Origin: an uncultured Clostridia bacterium
GTDB lineage: Bacteria > Bacillota > Clostridia > Christensenellales > QALW01
Direction of reading: 5' to 3'
Assembly: GCA_934465535.1 (NCBI GenBank)
Contig: CAKSKV010000013.1
Location: 1 to 41,937 of the forward strand
DNA: 41,937 bases
Positions 7,281 to 15,984 of the stretch are shown here, in pieces. A model generated the notes under the pieces. It saw only the letters and a list, made by a program, of their open reading frames with translations, made no database searches and had not been told where the DNA came from. Each line of letters begins with the position of its first letter. The stretch's first letter is position 1. A program made the translations under genes and the position numbers.

Positions 7281-8276
7281 TTACCGGCGCCTCCGCGCCG
7301 AAAAAAATTCATATGCTTCCCTTACCGCCTCTTTAGCATCTCCCGGTTCAAACCCCAATACGGCGCGCGTACGGGACGAATCAAACTCAACGCCGCTCTC
7401 AAGACATTCCACCGCATAACGCGTAAAGCTTGGCGTTTTGCCAAAAAGCGCGCATAACGCCTCGTTTATATCGCCCGCCGCGCATGCAAGCCATACGGGA
7501 ATATGCGGCAAATGCCGCCTCCTTCCGCTGAGCCGTGCAAGCTCGCCGTACACCTGCGCCACCGTAATCCTGCCGCCCTGAAGAATGTAACATTCGCCTT
7601 TTTCCCCCTTTTGCGCAGCCAGTATGATGCCGCGCGCCGCATCCGCTGCGCTTATAAAATCGTAGCCGCCGTCTATAACGGCAAGAGGTGCGCCCCGAAG
7701 GTAATCCCTCACAAGCCGTCCGGCAAGCGAGGGCTTATAATCGTTTGCTCCGAGCACGGCACAGGGACAAACCACACAGGCATCCAGCCCGTTTTTACAT
7801 TCATCAAGCACATATTGCCCTGCTGCGGCCTTGCTTTGGGCATAGCAGCCCTTCATTCGTTCCGGATAAAAGCCCTTCGGCTCCGACACCCTTAATACAT
7901 TGCCGCTGTTTTCGCTGCCGCAGAATATAGCATCCGTGCTGCAAACATACACAAGACGGGCGTGCTTTTGCGCGCATATACGCGCCACTTTCCGTGTAAG
8001 AACAACATTTACGGCAAATGCTTCTTTTCTTTCCCTTTCGCTTATGGCGATCTTTCCGGCGCAATGCACTACGCACGCTCCCTCCGGAATAAGCCCGCGC
8101 AAAAATTCTTCATCGGAAAGCTGTCCGACAGCCTGCCTTACGGAAACCCCCTCAAGCGCCGGGTCATTATCGCGCCGCACGGCCGCAATTACCCTTTCGC
8201 CTTCGCCCGCAAGCAATCTGACCACATTGTTTCCGATGTGTCCGGCTGCACCCGTTACCACATATGTTACCGCCAT
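7281..8276 (-). CDS. NAD-dependent epimerase/dehydratase (extended SDR)
   Basis: 331 aa. The N-terminal VVTGAAGHIGNNVVRLL is the TGxxGxxG NAD(P)-binding motif of extended short-chain dehydrogenases (COG0451). A VYVCSTDAIF strand supplies the catalytic Ser/Thr, and YAQSK is the YxxxK catalytic pair. The C-terminal part recalls the dihydroflavonol-reductase and sugar-epimerase branch, so the substrate cannot be fixed. GGGAGA lies ahead of ATG 8276. It is upstream of and abuts the DUF2752 gene. A GC-rich hairpin (8290-8308) sits just ahead of its ribosome binding site. Confidence 0.85.
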   Translation of the reverse strand: MAVTYVVTGAAGHIGNNVVRLLAGEGERVIAAVRRDNDPALEGVSVRQAVGQLSDEEFLRGLIPEGACVVHCAGKIAISERERKEAFAVNVVLTRKVARICAQKHARLVYVCSTDAIFCGSENSGNVLRVSEPKGFYPERMKGCYAQSKAAAGQYVLDECKNGLDACVVCPCAVLGANDYKPSLAGRLVRDYLRGAPLAVIDGGYDFISAADAARGIILAAQKGEKGECYILQGGRITVAQVYGELARLSGRRRHLPHIPVWLACAAGDINEALCALFGKTPSFTRYAVECLESGVEFDSSRTRAVLGFEPGDAKEAVREAYEFFSARRRR

Positions 8277-8310
8277 TTTGTTCTCCCGGAGGGCGGCTGC
8301 GCCGCCCCTT

Positions 8311-8344
8311 TATTATAAAAGCCCGGGCGCAATGCGTCCCGGGC
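8311..8344 (-). terminator. Terminator of the AraC gene
   Basis: GCCCGGG (8321-8327) pairs with CCCGGGC (8338-8344), followed on the minus strand by TTTTATAATA. It lies downstream of the AraC stop at 8407. Confidence 0.75.
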
Positions 8345-8406
8345 CGCCGTCCCGCTCCGTTTTATTTTTGCAAAGCCGCTGCGCCCCTGTGCCTGCGCGA
8401 AGCAGA

Positions 8407-9243
8407 TCAGTCAAAATCATAGCTGTCCGGCCTTGACTTTGCAATAAACCTGTACTCGCTGGGCGAAAACCCGGTTTTTTTCTTAAAAAGCCTGGAAAAA
8501 TAGTTTGAGCTTTCAAATCCCACAGAATAGGCTATCACCTGCACCGGATCGTTCTGCGTCTGAAGCATTTTCTTTGCCCGGTTTATGCGCAGGTTGTTTA
8601 TAAACTCAATGGGCGGATGCCCTGTCTTTTCCTTGAAATAGCGTATGAAATAATTCGGGTGCAGGTGGGAAATGCTGCACAGCTCGTTTATGGTTATATC
8701 CCTTGAGAGATTTTCGTCAATGTATGTAAGTATAACGCTCAGCTTTGTATCCTTAAATATTGTTTCCCTCGTAACGCTGGAATGCTCGGCGTAATAGGCA
8801 AGCAGCTGCAGTATATAGGCCTTGCGGCGCAGAATTTCATGCAGCGACAAATGATTGTTTGTAATTATGGATTTGAACAGATCAGTCACATAATCGGTAT
8901 CCTTTACCTCGATAAAATGAGGCAGGGTTATCTGCTCCATAAGGTCTTTGTTGTTGCACATGGCGGTAAAATGAATCCAATACTTGCTTATGGTGTTATC
9001 CGATATGTGATGGTAAGTCTGCGTGCTGTTGCAGGGCAGAAGAAAAAGCTGTCCTTTTTTTGCAATGTATTCGCTGTCGTCTATCTTGATATAGCACTCG
9101 CCGCTCATTATATAATAGAATTTATTGTAATAGGGGTTTATTATAGTACTGCCCCATGAACGCCAGCATTTTGCAAAATCTCCCGTAAGGTATTCCAGCT
9201 GAATGTTTTCCAGCTGCTGACTGAAGACTATATTATCCTTCAT
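8407..9243 (-). CDS. AraC-family regulator next to alpha-L-rhamnosidase
   Basis: 278 aa. The N-terminal part (about 15-150) is a cupin-like effector-binding domain with the GECYIKIDDSEYIAKKGQLF strand pair. The C-terminal part (about 180-270) has two helix-turn-helix units, INELCSISHLHPNYFIRYFKE and VQVIAYSVGFESSNYFSRLFKK, ending with the family GFSPSEYR motif. It is transcribed away from the rhamnosidase gene, so it most likely activates that gene in response to rhamnose or a rhamnoside; the ligand is inferred from context. GGAGTG precedes ATG 9243. It has its own promoter at 9349-9377 and a terminator at 8311-8344. Confidence 0.9.
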   Translation of the reverse strand: MKDNIVFSQQLENIQLEYLTGDFAKCWRSWGSTIINPYYNKFYYIMSGECYIKIDDSEYIAKKGQLFLLPCNSTQTYHHISDNTISKYWIHFTAMCNNKDLMEQITLPHFIEVKDTDYVTDLFKSIITNNHLSLHEILRRKAYILQLLAYYAEHSSVTRETIFKDTKLSVILTYIDENLSRDITINELCSISHLHPNYFIRYFKEKTGHPPIEFINNLRINRAKKMLQTQNDPVQVIAYSVGFESSNYFSRLFKKKTGFSPSEYRFIAKSRPDSYDFD

Positions 9244-9288
9244 AAATACGCACTCCGTATAAACTTCCGCCGCCGCACGGCCCGTTGT

Positions 9289-9310
9289 AAAATAGAAATC
9301 GCAAAATAGA
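9289..9310. promoter_or_regulatory. Candidate AraC operator (direct repeat)
   Basis: Two copies of AAAATAGA (9289-9296 and 9303-9310) lie between the divergent AraC and rhamnosidase genes, about 70-90 bases upstream of the expected rhamnosidase transcription start. An ATAGATA/TATCTAT pair (9306-9312, 9344-9350) overlaps. Activator binding here is an inference. Confidence 0.3.
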
Positions 9311-9348
9311 TAATTTTGTATAGGTACATCTTAGAATCCTGCATATCT

Positions 9349-9377
9349 ATTATAACTGTTTTAATGTATAATATCAA
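9349..9377 (-). promoter_or_regulatory. Promoter of the AraC gene
   Basis: On the minus strand TTGATA (9377-9372), 17 bases, TATAAT (9354-9349), about 100 bases before the AraC start codon. Its -35 overlaps the -10 of the opposing rhamnosidase promoter. Confidence 0.75.
9367..9372 (+). promoter_or_regulatory. -10 element of the rhamnosidase promoter
   Basis: TATAAT on the plus strand with a poor -35 (TATCTA at 9344-9349, 17-base spacer). A good -10 without a good -35 is usual for promoters that need an activator, here presumably the divergent AraC protein. Confidence 0.5.
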
Positions 9378-9478
9378 CTGAAATTTTCTATCCGCGGATT
9401 TTTATTTCTGCCTTCGGGCAAAAAACATCCCGGTCATCATACGCAAAACAACCATTAATGCTGAAAGGATATAACCAA

Positions 9479-12169
9479 ATGAGCCTTATATTTACCGATC
9501 TCCGCTGCGAAAACCGCCGCAACCCCTTGGGCATCGACACAGTGCCCCGCCTCAGCTGGAAGCTTTCCGGCCCGCGCTGCGCGCGTCAGAGCGCCTTCCA
9601 TGTAATAGTCGCTTCAAGCCAGCAGGCGGCAGCCTCCCTTTCGGGCGATGTATTCGACAGCGGCCTTGTGCAGGGCGATGCCTTCTTCTGCGATGCCGAT
9701 GCCGCATACAAAAGCGCGACCCGCTACTTCTGGCGCGTGTGCGTCCGGGATGAAAACGGAGAGGAAACCGTAAGCGACACCGCAAGCTTCGAAACCGGCC
9801 TGCTGGACCCCGCGCTTTGGGAGGGCAGCTTCATCGGCGCCCCCTGCTCCTATTCCGGAATACTGCTGTTCCGCAGCCATTTCGAGGCGCGCAGAAGCAT
9901 TGCATGCGCACGGATATACATAGCCGCCGCCGGCTTTACCGAGCTTTATGTAAACGGAACGCGCATAGGCTCAAATGTGCTGGAGCCCGTAAACTCCGAC
10001 TATAAAAAAGAGCTGTACTATGTCACCTTCGATGTAACAAACGCGCTGCACTCCGGGGACAATGTCATCGGCGTGCGCCTTAACAACGGCTGGGCGGAGC
10101 ACGGCTGCTTCCTGCTTCAGGGCCGCGTAAGCTACGATAACGGCGAAAGCGACACCTTTGCCTCCTCCCACGGCAACTTTATTTTCTGCCCCTCGGGCAC
10201 GAGCGTTGCCACACAGTACGCCGGCGAAAGACGCAATCCCGCCATGGAAATGACCGGCTGGGCAGACCCCGGTTTTGAATTTGAAAAGAAATACCGCCAC
10301 GAAACCTTCGGCATAATGAACTTTTGGCTGCCGGAAGCTCCCGAAACGGCGCTTGACTGCCAAAAAAGCTTTATGAACGCCTATTATACCGCCATCGAGC
10401 TGCCCCATCCCGGCGGACGCCTGATTGCCACCCCCATTGAGCCCGTGGTTATCGGCCGCGAGATGAAGCCCGTTTCCCGTCATCAGATAAAAGACGGCGC
10501 ATGGCTGTATGATTTCGGCCAGAACTTCACCGGCATCTGCCGTCTGCGCGTAAAGGGCGAAAGAGGCACAAAAATCAGCATCGCCCACACCGAGCTGCTT
10601 AACGAGGACGGCACCCCGAACATGGTGTATTTGCGTATAGCGGAGCCCAACTATCCTTACGAGATGCAAACCGACTGCTATACCCTTGAGGGCACGGGCA
10701 AAACCGAGGAATTCATGCCCTCCTTCACCTATCACGGCTTCCGCTTTGCCGCCGTGTACGGCCTTACCGAGGAGCCGGATGACGACACCCTCACCGCCTT
10801 TACTCTTGCAAGCGATGTAGAGCAGATAGGCACCTTCAAAGCCGAGCACGATATGATATCCTGGCTTCAGGAGGCCATCATGTGGACGGAAAAGGGCAAC
10901 CTTCACTCCATCCCCACCGATTGCCCGCAGCGGGCCGAGCGTCAGGGCTGGCTCAACGATATGACCGCCCGCAGCGAGGGCGCAGTATATAATCTCGACC
11001 TGCACCTGCTGTATTCCAAGTGGGCGCGCGACATAACCGGCACGCAGGATCCCGTAAGCGGCGCCATCGGCGATACCGCTCCCTACCGCCGCGGAAACAA
11101 ACCCGCCGACGCCGTGTGTTCCTCCTACATTTATGCGCCCTTCCTTGTTTACCGTCACTACGGGGACGACCGCGCCCTGCGCGAAAACTACGAGGGCTTC
11201 CGCAAATGGACCGAATACCTGTACCGCAACTCCGACCGCGGCATCGCCATATACAGCCTTTACGGCGACTGGGCAGGTCCGGAACCGGACAGCTTCAACG
11301 GCGGCTCCCCCGTATCCGGCATAACCTCCGGGCAGTATATGTCCAGCTGCTTCAATTACTATAACGCCCGTCTTATGCAGGAGGTAGCGCGCATCACCGG
11401 CCACGGCGAGGACGAAAAAATGTATGCAGACCGTGTAAGTGAGCTTTGCACCCGCCTTAACGATGTATATTACGACCGTGTGAGCGCCAACTATTCCACC
11501 GGCTCTCAGGCGGCAAATATATTCGCACTGGAGCTTGGTATAGTGCCGCAGTCCGAGCAGGCACGTGTTGCCGCAAACATCAACGCCGATATCGTAAAGC
11601 GCGGCTATCACCTCTCCACCGGCAATCTGTGCACAAAATATCTGCCGGAGATACTCACCCGCTACGGCTACCTTGAAACCGCAATGAAGCTCATGGAGCA
11701 GACCACCTACCCCAGCTGGGGCTATATGAGAAGCAAGGGTGCCACCACCATATGGGAGCGTTGGGAATACGCCACCGGCTTTGCTATGAACTCTCACTCC
11801 CATCCGATGTACGGCTCCATAACCGCATGGTTCTATAAATACCTTGCCGGCATAACCGTGTCCGAGCCCGCATTCCGCCGCTTCCGTGTGCATCCGTATC
11901 TGCCGGAGGATATGCCCTCCTGCAGCGGCAGCATCGAAACCCCCTACGGCCGCATTGTGTCTGCCTGGGAGAAAACCGATTCCGGCTGGAGCCTGCATAT
12001 TGAGGTTCCCGTTTCCTGCAAGGCCGTTGTTGAGCTTGAAGGCACCGGCGTTACGGTGGACGGCGGCGCCCCCGATAGCTGCCCCGGCGTAAGCACGGAA
12101 AGCCATACCGACACCATGACCGTTCTCACCCTCGATTGCGGAAAATACGATATTGCCGTTACTCGGTAA
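9479..12169 (+). CDS. Alpha-L-rhamnosidase, GH78
   Basis: 896 aa from ATG 9479; AAAGGA lies nine bases upstream and family members begin like MSLIFTDLRCENRRNPLGID. An in-frame ATG at 9458 precedes the ribosome binding site. Bacterial GH78 layout: N-terminal beta domains (about 1-330), concanavalin-like domain (about 335-440), (alpha/alpha)6 catalytic barrel (about 450-790) and C-terminal beta domain. The DCPQRAERQGWLND motif (481-494) carries the general acid Glu487; Glu760 in ATTIWERWE fits the base. There is no signal peptide, so it releases L-rhamnose from imported oligosaccharides or glycosides in the cytoplasm. L-rhamnose isomerase is encoded 18 kb away. Confidence 0.95.
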   Translation: MSLIFTDLRCENRRNPLGIDTVPRLSWKLSGPRCARQSAFHVIVASSQQAAASLSGDVFDSGLVQGDAFFCDADAAYKSATRYFWRVCVRDENGEETVSDTASFETGLLDPALWEGSFIGAPCSYSGILLFRSHFEARRSIACARIYIAAAGFTELYVNGTRIGSNVLEPVNSDYKKELYYVTFDVTNALHSGDNVIGVRLNNGWAEHGCFLLQGRVSYDNGESDTFASSHGNFIFCPSGTSVATQYAGERRNPAMEMTGWADPGFEFEKKYRHETFGIMNFWLPEAPETALDCQKSFMNAYYTAIELPHPGGRLIATPIEPVVIGREMKPVSRHQIKDGAWLYDFGQNFTGICRLRVKGERGTKISIAHTELLNEDGTPNMVYLRIAEPNYPYEMQTDCYTLEGTGKTEEFMPSFTYHGFRFAAVYGLTEEPDDDTLTAFTLASDVEQIGTFKAEHDMISWLQEAIMWTEKGNLHSIPTDCPQRAERQGWLNDMTARSEGAVYNLDLHLLYSKWARDITGTQDPVSGAIGDTAPYRRGNKPADAVCSSYIYAPFLVYRHYGDDRALRENYEGFRKWTEYLYRNSDRGIAIYSLYGDWAGPEPDSFNGGSPVSGITSGQYMSSCFNYYNARLMQEVARITGHGEDEKMYADRVSELCTRLNDVYYDRVSANYSTGSQAANIFALELGIVPQSEQARVAANINADIVKRGYHLSTGNLCTKYLPEILTRYGYLETAMKLMEQTTYPSWGYMRSKGATTIWERWEYATGFAMNSHSHPMYGSITAWFYKYLAGITVSEPAFRRFRVHPYLPEDMPSCSGSIETPYGRIVSAWEKTDSGWSLHIEVPVSCKAVVELEGTGVTVDGGAPDSCPGVSTESHTDTMTVLTLDCGKYDIAVTR

Positions 12170-12194
12170 ACATAAGCTGATATGAAATAGGAAA

Positions 12195-12229
12195 GGGCGC
12201 GTACCCACACGGGTACACGCCCTTGTTTT
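12195..12229 (+). terminator. Terminator of the rhamnosidase gene
   Basis: GGGCGCGTACCC pairs with GGGTACACGCCC (one mismatch, loop ACAC) and is followed by TTGTTTT. It may also serve the convergent TM2 gene. Confidence 0.8.
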
Positions 12230-12254
12230 ATGTAATACAATAATTATCAGCCTA

Positions 12255-12650
12255 TCAGCAATCCTTCTTAAGCGGGATTCCGTTTGCATCCTTATCGATA
12301 TTGCCTGTAAAGATCATAATTCCCTCTATAAGGCCCCAAATATAGCCTATTCCGCAGCAAAAGCTCAGGCATATCTGCGCAATGCCCTTGCCGGTATAGC
12401 CCAAATAAAAGTTGTGAACGCCAAGACCTCCAAGCAGCACGCCCAGCAGACCCGCCGTCATTTTGGATTTCTGCTGATCCGGTGTGTACTGCGCCAAAGG
12501 GGCGCCGCAATTGGGGCAGAAGGTCGCACCCTGTTGTGTCTGCGCTCCGCAATTGGAGCAATATGCAGTCCCCTGTCCTTTTTTGAAGCCGCAATGCACG
12601 CAAACCGCCGCGTTAGGATCCATTGCCTGTCCGCAATTTCTGCAATACAT
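12255..12650 (-). CDS. Zinc-ribbon TM2-domain protein
   Basis: 131 aa from ATG 12650, chosen because GGAGGT lies eight bases upstream; the frame extends ten codons further but those overlap the site. Two zinc ribbons follow each other: CRNCGQAMDPNAAVCVHCG and CSNCGAQTQQGATFCPNCG, each with two CxxC knuckles. A linker of about 20 residues leads to a TM2 domain (about 67-120) with GGLGVHNFYLGYTGKGIAQ and a second helix. This domain pairing is common in Firmicutes; function is unknown, with the ribbons presumably cytoplasmic. It is a single-gene unit between two glycosidase loci. Confidence 0.9.
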   Translation of the reverse strand: MYCRNCGQAMDPNAAVCVHCGFKKGQGTAYCSNCGAQTQQGATFCPNCGAPLAQYTPDQQKSKMTAGLLGVLLGGLGVHNFYLGYTGKGIAQICLSFCCGIGYIWGLIEGIMIFTGNIDKDANGIPLKKDC

Positions 12651-12833
12651 AATATTATACCTCCGATATATCCCGAACACAGCTGCACCGCCATTTTACG
12701 CATACCCTGCCGCGTGTCTTAACATGCCCGGTCATTTTTTTACAGTATAGCACCCATTTTGCGCTATTGCAACGGATTTTTTCAAAAAACTCCGTTATCC
12801 CCTTTCCGACGCCGGATATGCTTTTGTTCCGCC

Positions 12834-14639
12834 TTATCCCTTTCTCAGCAGCCACACCTGCATTTCGCTCTCGCCGCGGTTTGCAAAGGCAAAATACGGA
12901 ATGAGCGTAAAGGGTATCTTTTCATAATCGTCGCAGGCATCATAATACAGGCTTTCGTTTTTTGCAGGCATATATGCCTCCGTTTTCAGAATGGGCAGCA
13001 AAAATTCGCTTTCCTCGGCTTCAAAGGCAGCGTTTATATTTAGCGCCGCGCTTTTTATATCCTCACCGTTATCCGTCCCTTCGGCGCAGTAAACCACAGG
13101 GCCGCGCATAACCGCCACTCTTCCCGCATCCGCATGAACATGACGGTTTGCCGAAACCAGCCTGACCGACATATCAAGCTCCAGCTGCACCTCGGTATTT
13201 TCCTCAAGCGTAATATAAGCATACCCGTCTTTCAAGGTATAGCCGCAATTTATCCGAAAGCTTCTGCACCATCCGGGAATGCGCAGGGCAAGCCGTTTTC
13301 TGCCGCTGCATATAACGGTGATTTTCCCGTTTTTGGGGTACTCGGTCTTCTGCCGGATTTTTATTCCGTCCGTATCCGCCGTTGATTCCGCATATTGGTG
13401 CACATATACGGTTTCATCGTCAAAGCCGTAGATAAGCCCGGCGGCGGAGGCCACAAAGCGCAGTATGTTCGGCGGGCAGCAGGAGCAGTCAAACACCTCA
13501 AGCCGCTTGGTAATGGGAAACCGCTCCTTTATTTTGGTGGAGGTGTTAATGTTGTTGAAAGCCGGGTCCATCTCCAGCGGATTTTCATAAAAGAACGATT
13601 TCCCGTCCAGCGCCACCCCGGAAATAATGCCGTTATACAAGGCTTTTTCCACTATATCGGCATAGCGCGAATCCGCCCCGAAGCTAAGCATTCTGTTTGC
13701 AAACATCGCCATGGCTATCGACGCGCAGGTTTCGCTGTACGCCGTTCTATTGGGCAGATCGTAATCCACCGTAAAGGCTTCGCCTATGTTTGTGGAGCCC
13801 ACTCCGCCGGTAATGTACATGCGCCTGCTTACAACGCTTTCAAAAAAGCGCCGGCACGCGTTTTTAAGCTCCTCATCGCCGTATTCTTTCGCCACATCCG
13901 CAGCGCCGCACATAAGATACAGCGCCCTTACGCAGTGTCCCTGTGCCGTTTTGCGCTCCCTTATGGGCACATCATCCTGATTGTAAAAGGCGTTTGCCCA
14001 TTCGTTTTCCCACGGCTTTTTCCCGTGCTCGTCAATAAAGAATTTTGCCAGCTCCGCATAGCGCTTTTGCCCCGTTGTTTTGTAAAGCCGCATCAGGGCA
14101 AGCTCAATTTCCGGATGTCCCGGCGTAGTAAAGGCCGCACTTTTCTCGATTTCAAACACCCGCTCTATATAATCGGCATACCTGCACATTGCACGCAGAA
14201 AGCGATCCCTTCCCGTTGCGTTATAGTAAGCCGCCGCCGCCTCAAACAGATGCCCCGCGCAGTACAGCTCATGACATCCCCTGTTGCGGAATCTGTTCTC
14301 CTGCTCGGTTACAAGGAAGTGGCTGTTGAAATACCCGTTCTCATCGCTGTTTTTAATAATGCAGTCTATCGCGCTTTCGATTATTTCTTCGATTTCGTCA
14401 TCGCGTTTTTGTGCAAGGATGTACGAAGCCCCCTCTATCCACTTTGCCACATCCGAATCCCAAAATATATGCGGCATATCCGGCTCGTCTTCCTTCCACC
14501 GGCACTTCAGCGCTTCAAACCTGCGGGTTTCCTTAAAGCGCTCATAAACCGCCGTGAGCGTTGCCTTTCTGTTTATCTCCTGTTTTGCTTTCCAAAATCC
14601 CCCTGTAATTTCAACACGCGAAAAATCGATATTCTGCAT
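12834..14639 (-). CDS. Beta-L-arabinofuranosidase, GH127 (DUF1680)
   Basis: 601 aa from ATG 14639, preceded by GGGAGA; the longer frame to 14801 crosses the promoter, so it is rejected. The start MQNIDFSRVEITGGFW is typical of the family. The (alpha/alpha)6 barrel carries the residues known from HypBA1: Glu303 and Cys305 in SETCAS, and Cys387-Cys388 in DCSCCPPNILR. These correspond to the zinc ligands and the cysteine nucleophile of GH127, so the enzyme should be active. It removes beta-L-arabinofuranose, as found on plant extensins and arabinans. No signal peptide, hence cytoplasmic. Divergent from an AraC regulator with mirrored promoters. Confidence 0.93.
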   Translation of the reverse strand: MQNIDFSRVEITGGFWKAKQEINRKATLTAVYERFKETRRFEALKCRWKEDEPDMPHIFWDSDVAKWIEGASYILAQKRDDEIEEIIESAIDCIIKNSDENGYFNSHFLVTEQENRFRNRGCHELYCAGHLFEAAAAYYNATGRDRFLRAMCRYADYIERVFEIEKSAAFTTPGHPEIELALMRLYKTTGQKRYAELAKFFIDEHGKKPWENEWANAFYNQDDVPIRERKTAQGHCVRALYLMCGAADVAKEYGDEELKNACRRFFESVVSRRMYITGGVGSTNIGEAFTVDYDLPNRTAYSETCASIAMAMFANRMLSFGADSRYADIVEKALYNGIISGVALDGKSFFYENPLEMDPAFNNINTSTKIKERFPITKRLEVFDCSCCPPNILRFVASAAGLIYGFDDETVYVHQYAESTADTDGIKIRQKTEYPKNGKITVICSGRKRLALRIPGWCRSFRINCGYTLKDGYAYITLEENTEVQLELDMSVRLVSANRHVHADAGRVAVMRGPVVYCAEGTDNGEDIKSAALNINAAFEAEESEFLLPILKTEAYMPAKNESLYYDACDDYEKIPFTLIPYFAFANRGESEMQVWLLRKG

Positions 14640-14664
14640 AATATATTTTTCTCCCTTGTCTGTA

Positions 14665-14693
14665 TTGATTTTTTTGCTGTTTTTGCTTATAAT
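14665..14693 (+). promoter_or_regulatory. Promoter of the second AraC gene
   Basis: TTGATT, 17 bases, TATAAT on the plus strand, 101 bases before the AraC start codon. The sequence downstream of its -10 mirrors that of the opposing GH127 promoter. Confidence 0.7.
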
Positions 14694-14731
14694 GCTGTTG
14701 AAAACGGCAATTTTAAGCTTTTCAGCAGCAT
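14692..14731. promoter_or_regulatory. Inverted repeat between divergent promoters
   Basis: ATGCTGTTGAAAA (14692-14704) and TTTTCAGCAGCAT (14719-14731) are inverted copies with one mismatch, 14 bases apart. Each arm begins inside a -10 element, so a dimer bound here would cover both start sites. Probable operator of the AraC protein or of a repressor. Confidence 0.55.
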
Positions 14732-14758
14732 TATAATAATTATCCGTTTTTGTTTCAA
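14730..14758 (-). promoter_or_regulatory. Promoter of the GH127 gene
   Basis: On the minus strand TTGAAA, 17 bases, TATAAT, about 90 bases before the GH127 start codon. It faces the AraC promoter across the inverted repeat. Confidence 0.75.
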
Positions 14759-14793
14759 TACCTAAATTCAGCAAAAAGGTGAGAAAATCCGAT

Positions 14794-15576
14794 ATGATCA
14801 CGCTGGAAAACGGAAAATTTTTCTCCTATGATATGATAGGAGAATTTCATTCCCGCGGCCCCTGGCTGCACCCCAGAAGAAACATAACCAGCACGGAACT
14901 GATTCTTGTGCTGCAAGGCACCGTATACATAGCCGAAGAAGCGCGGCAGTACGCCGTTAATGCAAACCAGCTTATCGTTCTTGAGCCGCACCTGGAGCAT
15001 TACGGCTATAAAACGGTTTCGGAGCCGGTGTCCTTCTATTGGTTCCATTTTTACACCGACCTTGAGCTTCCGCTTAAAACCTACGCCGGGAACGACATCT
15101 ACGAAATAAAGCAGCTGCTTAAAAGACTGCTGCATATATCAAATTCCTCCGACTGCGCGCCGTATGCCGCCGACGCCGCCGGATTGCTGATATACCATGA
15201 GCTTAAACGGCTGTCCCTTAAGGAAAGCCTTCCGAATCAGGCACTGGCGGTGCAGATAGGCGAATATATACGCAACAACATCAAAAACGGCATAACCGTC
15301 CGTGATATTGCGTGCAGCCTGGGCTACAACCCGGATTATATCGGAAAATACTTCAAAAAATACAGCGGAACGGGGCTGAAGGAATATCTGTCCGCCCAAA
15401 GGCTGAAGCTTGCAAAGGACCTTTTGCTTACCACCGATATGAGCGTTAAGCAGATAGCGCGTGAGCTTGGCTACACCGAGGAAAATGTTTTTATAAAGTT
15501 TTTCACCTATCATGAGGCCATAACTCCCGCCGTTTTCCGAAGCAAAAGCAGCAAGACCCATATAAACAATAAGTAG
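14794..15576 (+). CDS. AraC-family regulator next to GH127
   Basis: 260 aa from ATG 14794, with AAGGTGAG ten bases upstream; a GTG at 14779 lies inside that site and is unlikely. The N-terminal cupin domain (about 15-130) has the ELILVLQGTVYIAEE and QLIVLEPHLEHYGYK strands typical of AraC sugar-sensing domains. The C-terminal half holds two helix-turn-helix units, VRDIACSLGYNPDYIGKYFK and VKQIARELGYTEENVFIKFF. Divergent from GH127, it is the likely regulator of that gene, with L-arabinose or an arabinofuranoside as candidate ligand (inference from context). Confidence 0.9.
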   Translation: MITLENGKFFSYDMIGEFHSRGPWLHPRRNITSTELILVLQGTVYIAEEARQYAVNANQLIVLEPHLEHYGYKTVSEPVSFYWFHFYTDLELPLKTYAGNDIYEIKQLLKRLLHISNSSDCAPYAADAAGLLIYHELKRLSLKESLPNQALAVQIGEYIRNNIKNGITVRDIACSLGYNPDYIGKYFKKYSGTGLKEYLSAQRLKLAKDLLLTTDMSVKQIARELGYTEENVFIKFFTYHEAITPAVFRSKSSKTHINNK

Positions 15577-15644
15577 CTTTCGCATTTTGCAAAATACAGT
15601 ATTATTTGAAGATGCCGCAAATCAAATATTAAAGGAGAATAATT

Positions 15645-15839
15645 TTGAAAGATACAGAAAATAAAAAGCCCGATTATTGCGGTTATGAAGACAGCCCGAT
15701 TATCGGCTGCCGCAATCAGCCAAATTCTTTTGGATATAATCTCAGGGAAATTGAAAAGTATCTTAAAGAAAAAGGAAACGGAAGGGATATAAAAGAACTG
15801 ATTGATAATAACGAATTAGAGCAATTCAAGATTAAATAA
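15645..15839 (+). CDS. Small hypothetical protein, AT-rich
   Basis: 64 aa with a TTG start at 15645, supported by AAAGGAG seven bases upstream. The sequence begins MKDTENKKPDYCGYEDSPII and is soluble and charged, with two Cys (residues 12 and 22) and a helical C-terminal half (LREIEKYLKEKGNGRDIKEL). I recognise no family. Codons are richer in A/T than in the neighbouring genes, which fits recent transfer or weak selection. It lies 68 bases after the AraC gene on the same strand and is followed by two hairpins, so it could be a separate short transcript. Confidence 0.6.
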   Translation: MKDTENKKPDYCGYEDSPIIGCRNQPNSFGYNLREIEKYLKEKGNGRDIKELIDNNELEQFKIK

Positions 15840-15858
15840 GCATTCGATATAAATCAAA

Positions 15859-15912
15859 GCTGCTTTTATATAAAGCAGCAGGGCAGAGTGCCATACTCCG
15901 CCCTGCCGCTTT
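15859..15912 (+). terminator. Two consecutive hairpins after the small gene
   Basis: GCTGCTTT pairs with AAAGCAGC (15859-15879), then CAGGGCAGAGT pairs with ACTCCGCCCTG (about 15877-15904, one mismatch) followed by CCGCTTTATT. The second is the likelier terminator; it may act in both directions for the convergent permease gene. Confidence 0.55.
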
Positions 15913-15984
15913 ATTAAGCGCGCCTTTTTTATTTCGTTATTGCACCGTTACGCCGGCTTTGAGTGCGCCTGCTTTGCCGCGCGA

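Noticed and set aside
9971..12289. 772-aa open frame antisense to the rhamnosidase gene
   Set aside because: It mirrors the GH78 codons and shows no recognisable domain; GC-rich third positions in this genome keep antisense frames open.
13395..14765. 456-aa open frame antisense to GH127
   Set aside because: Runs over the divergent promoter region and has no start signals.
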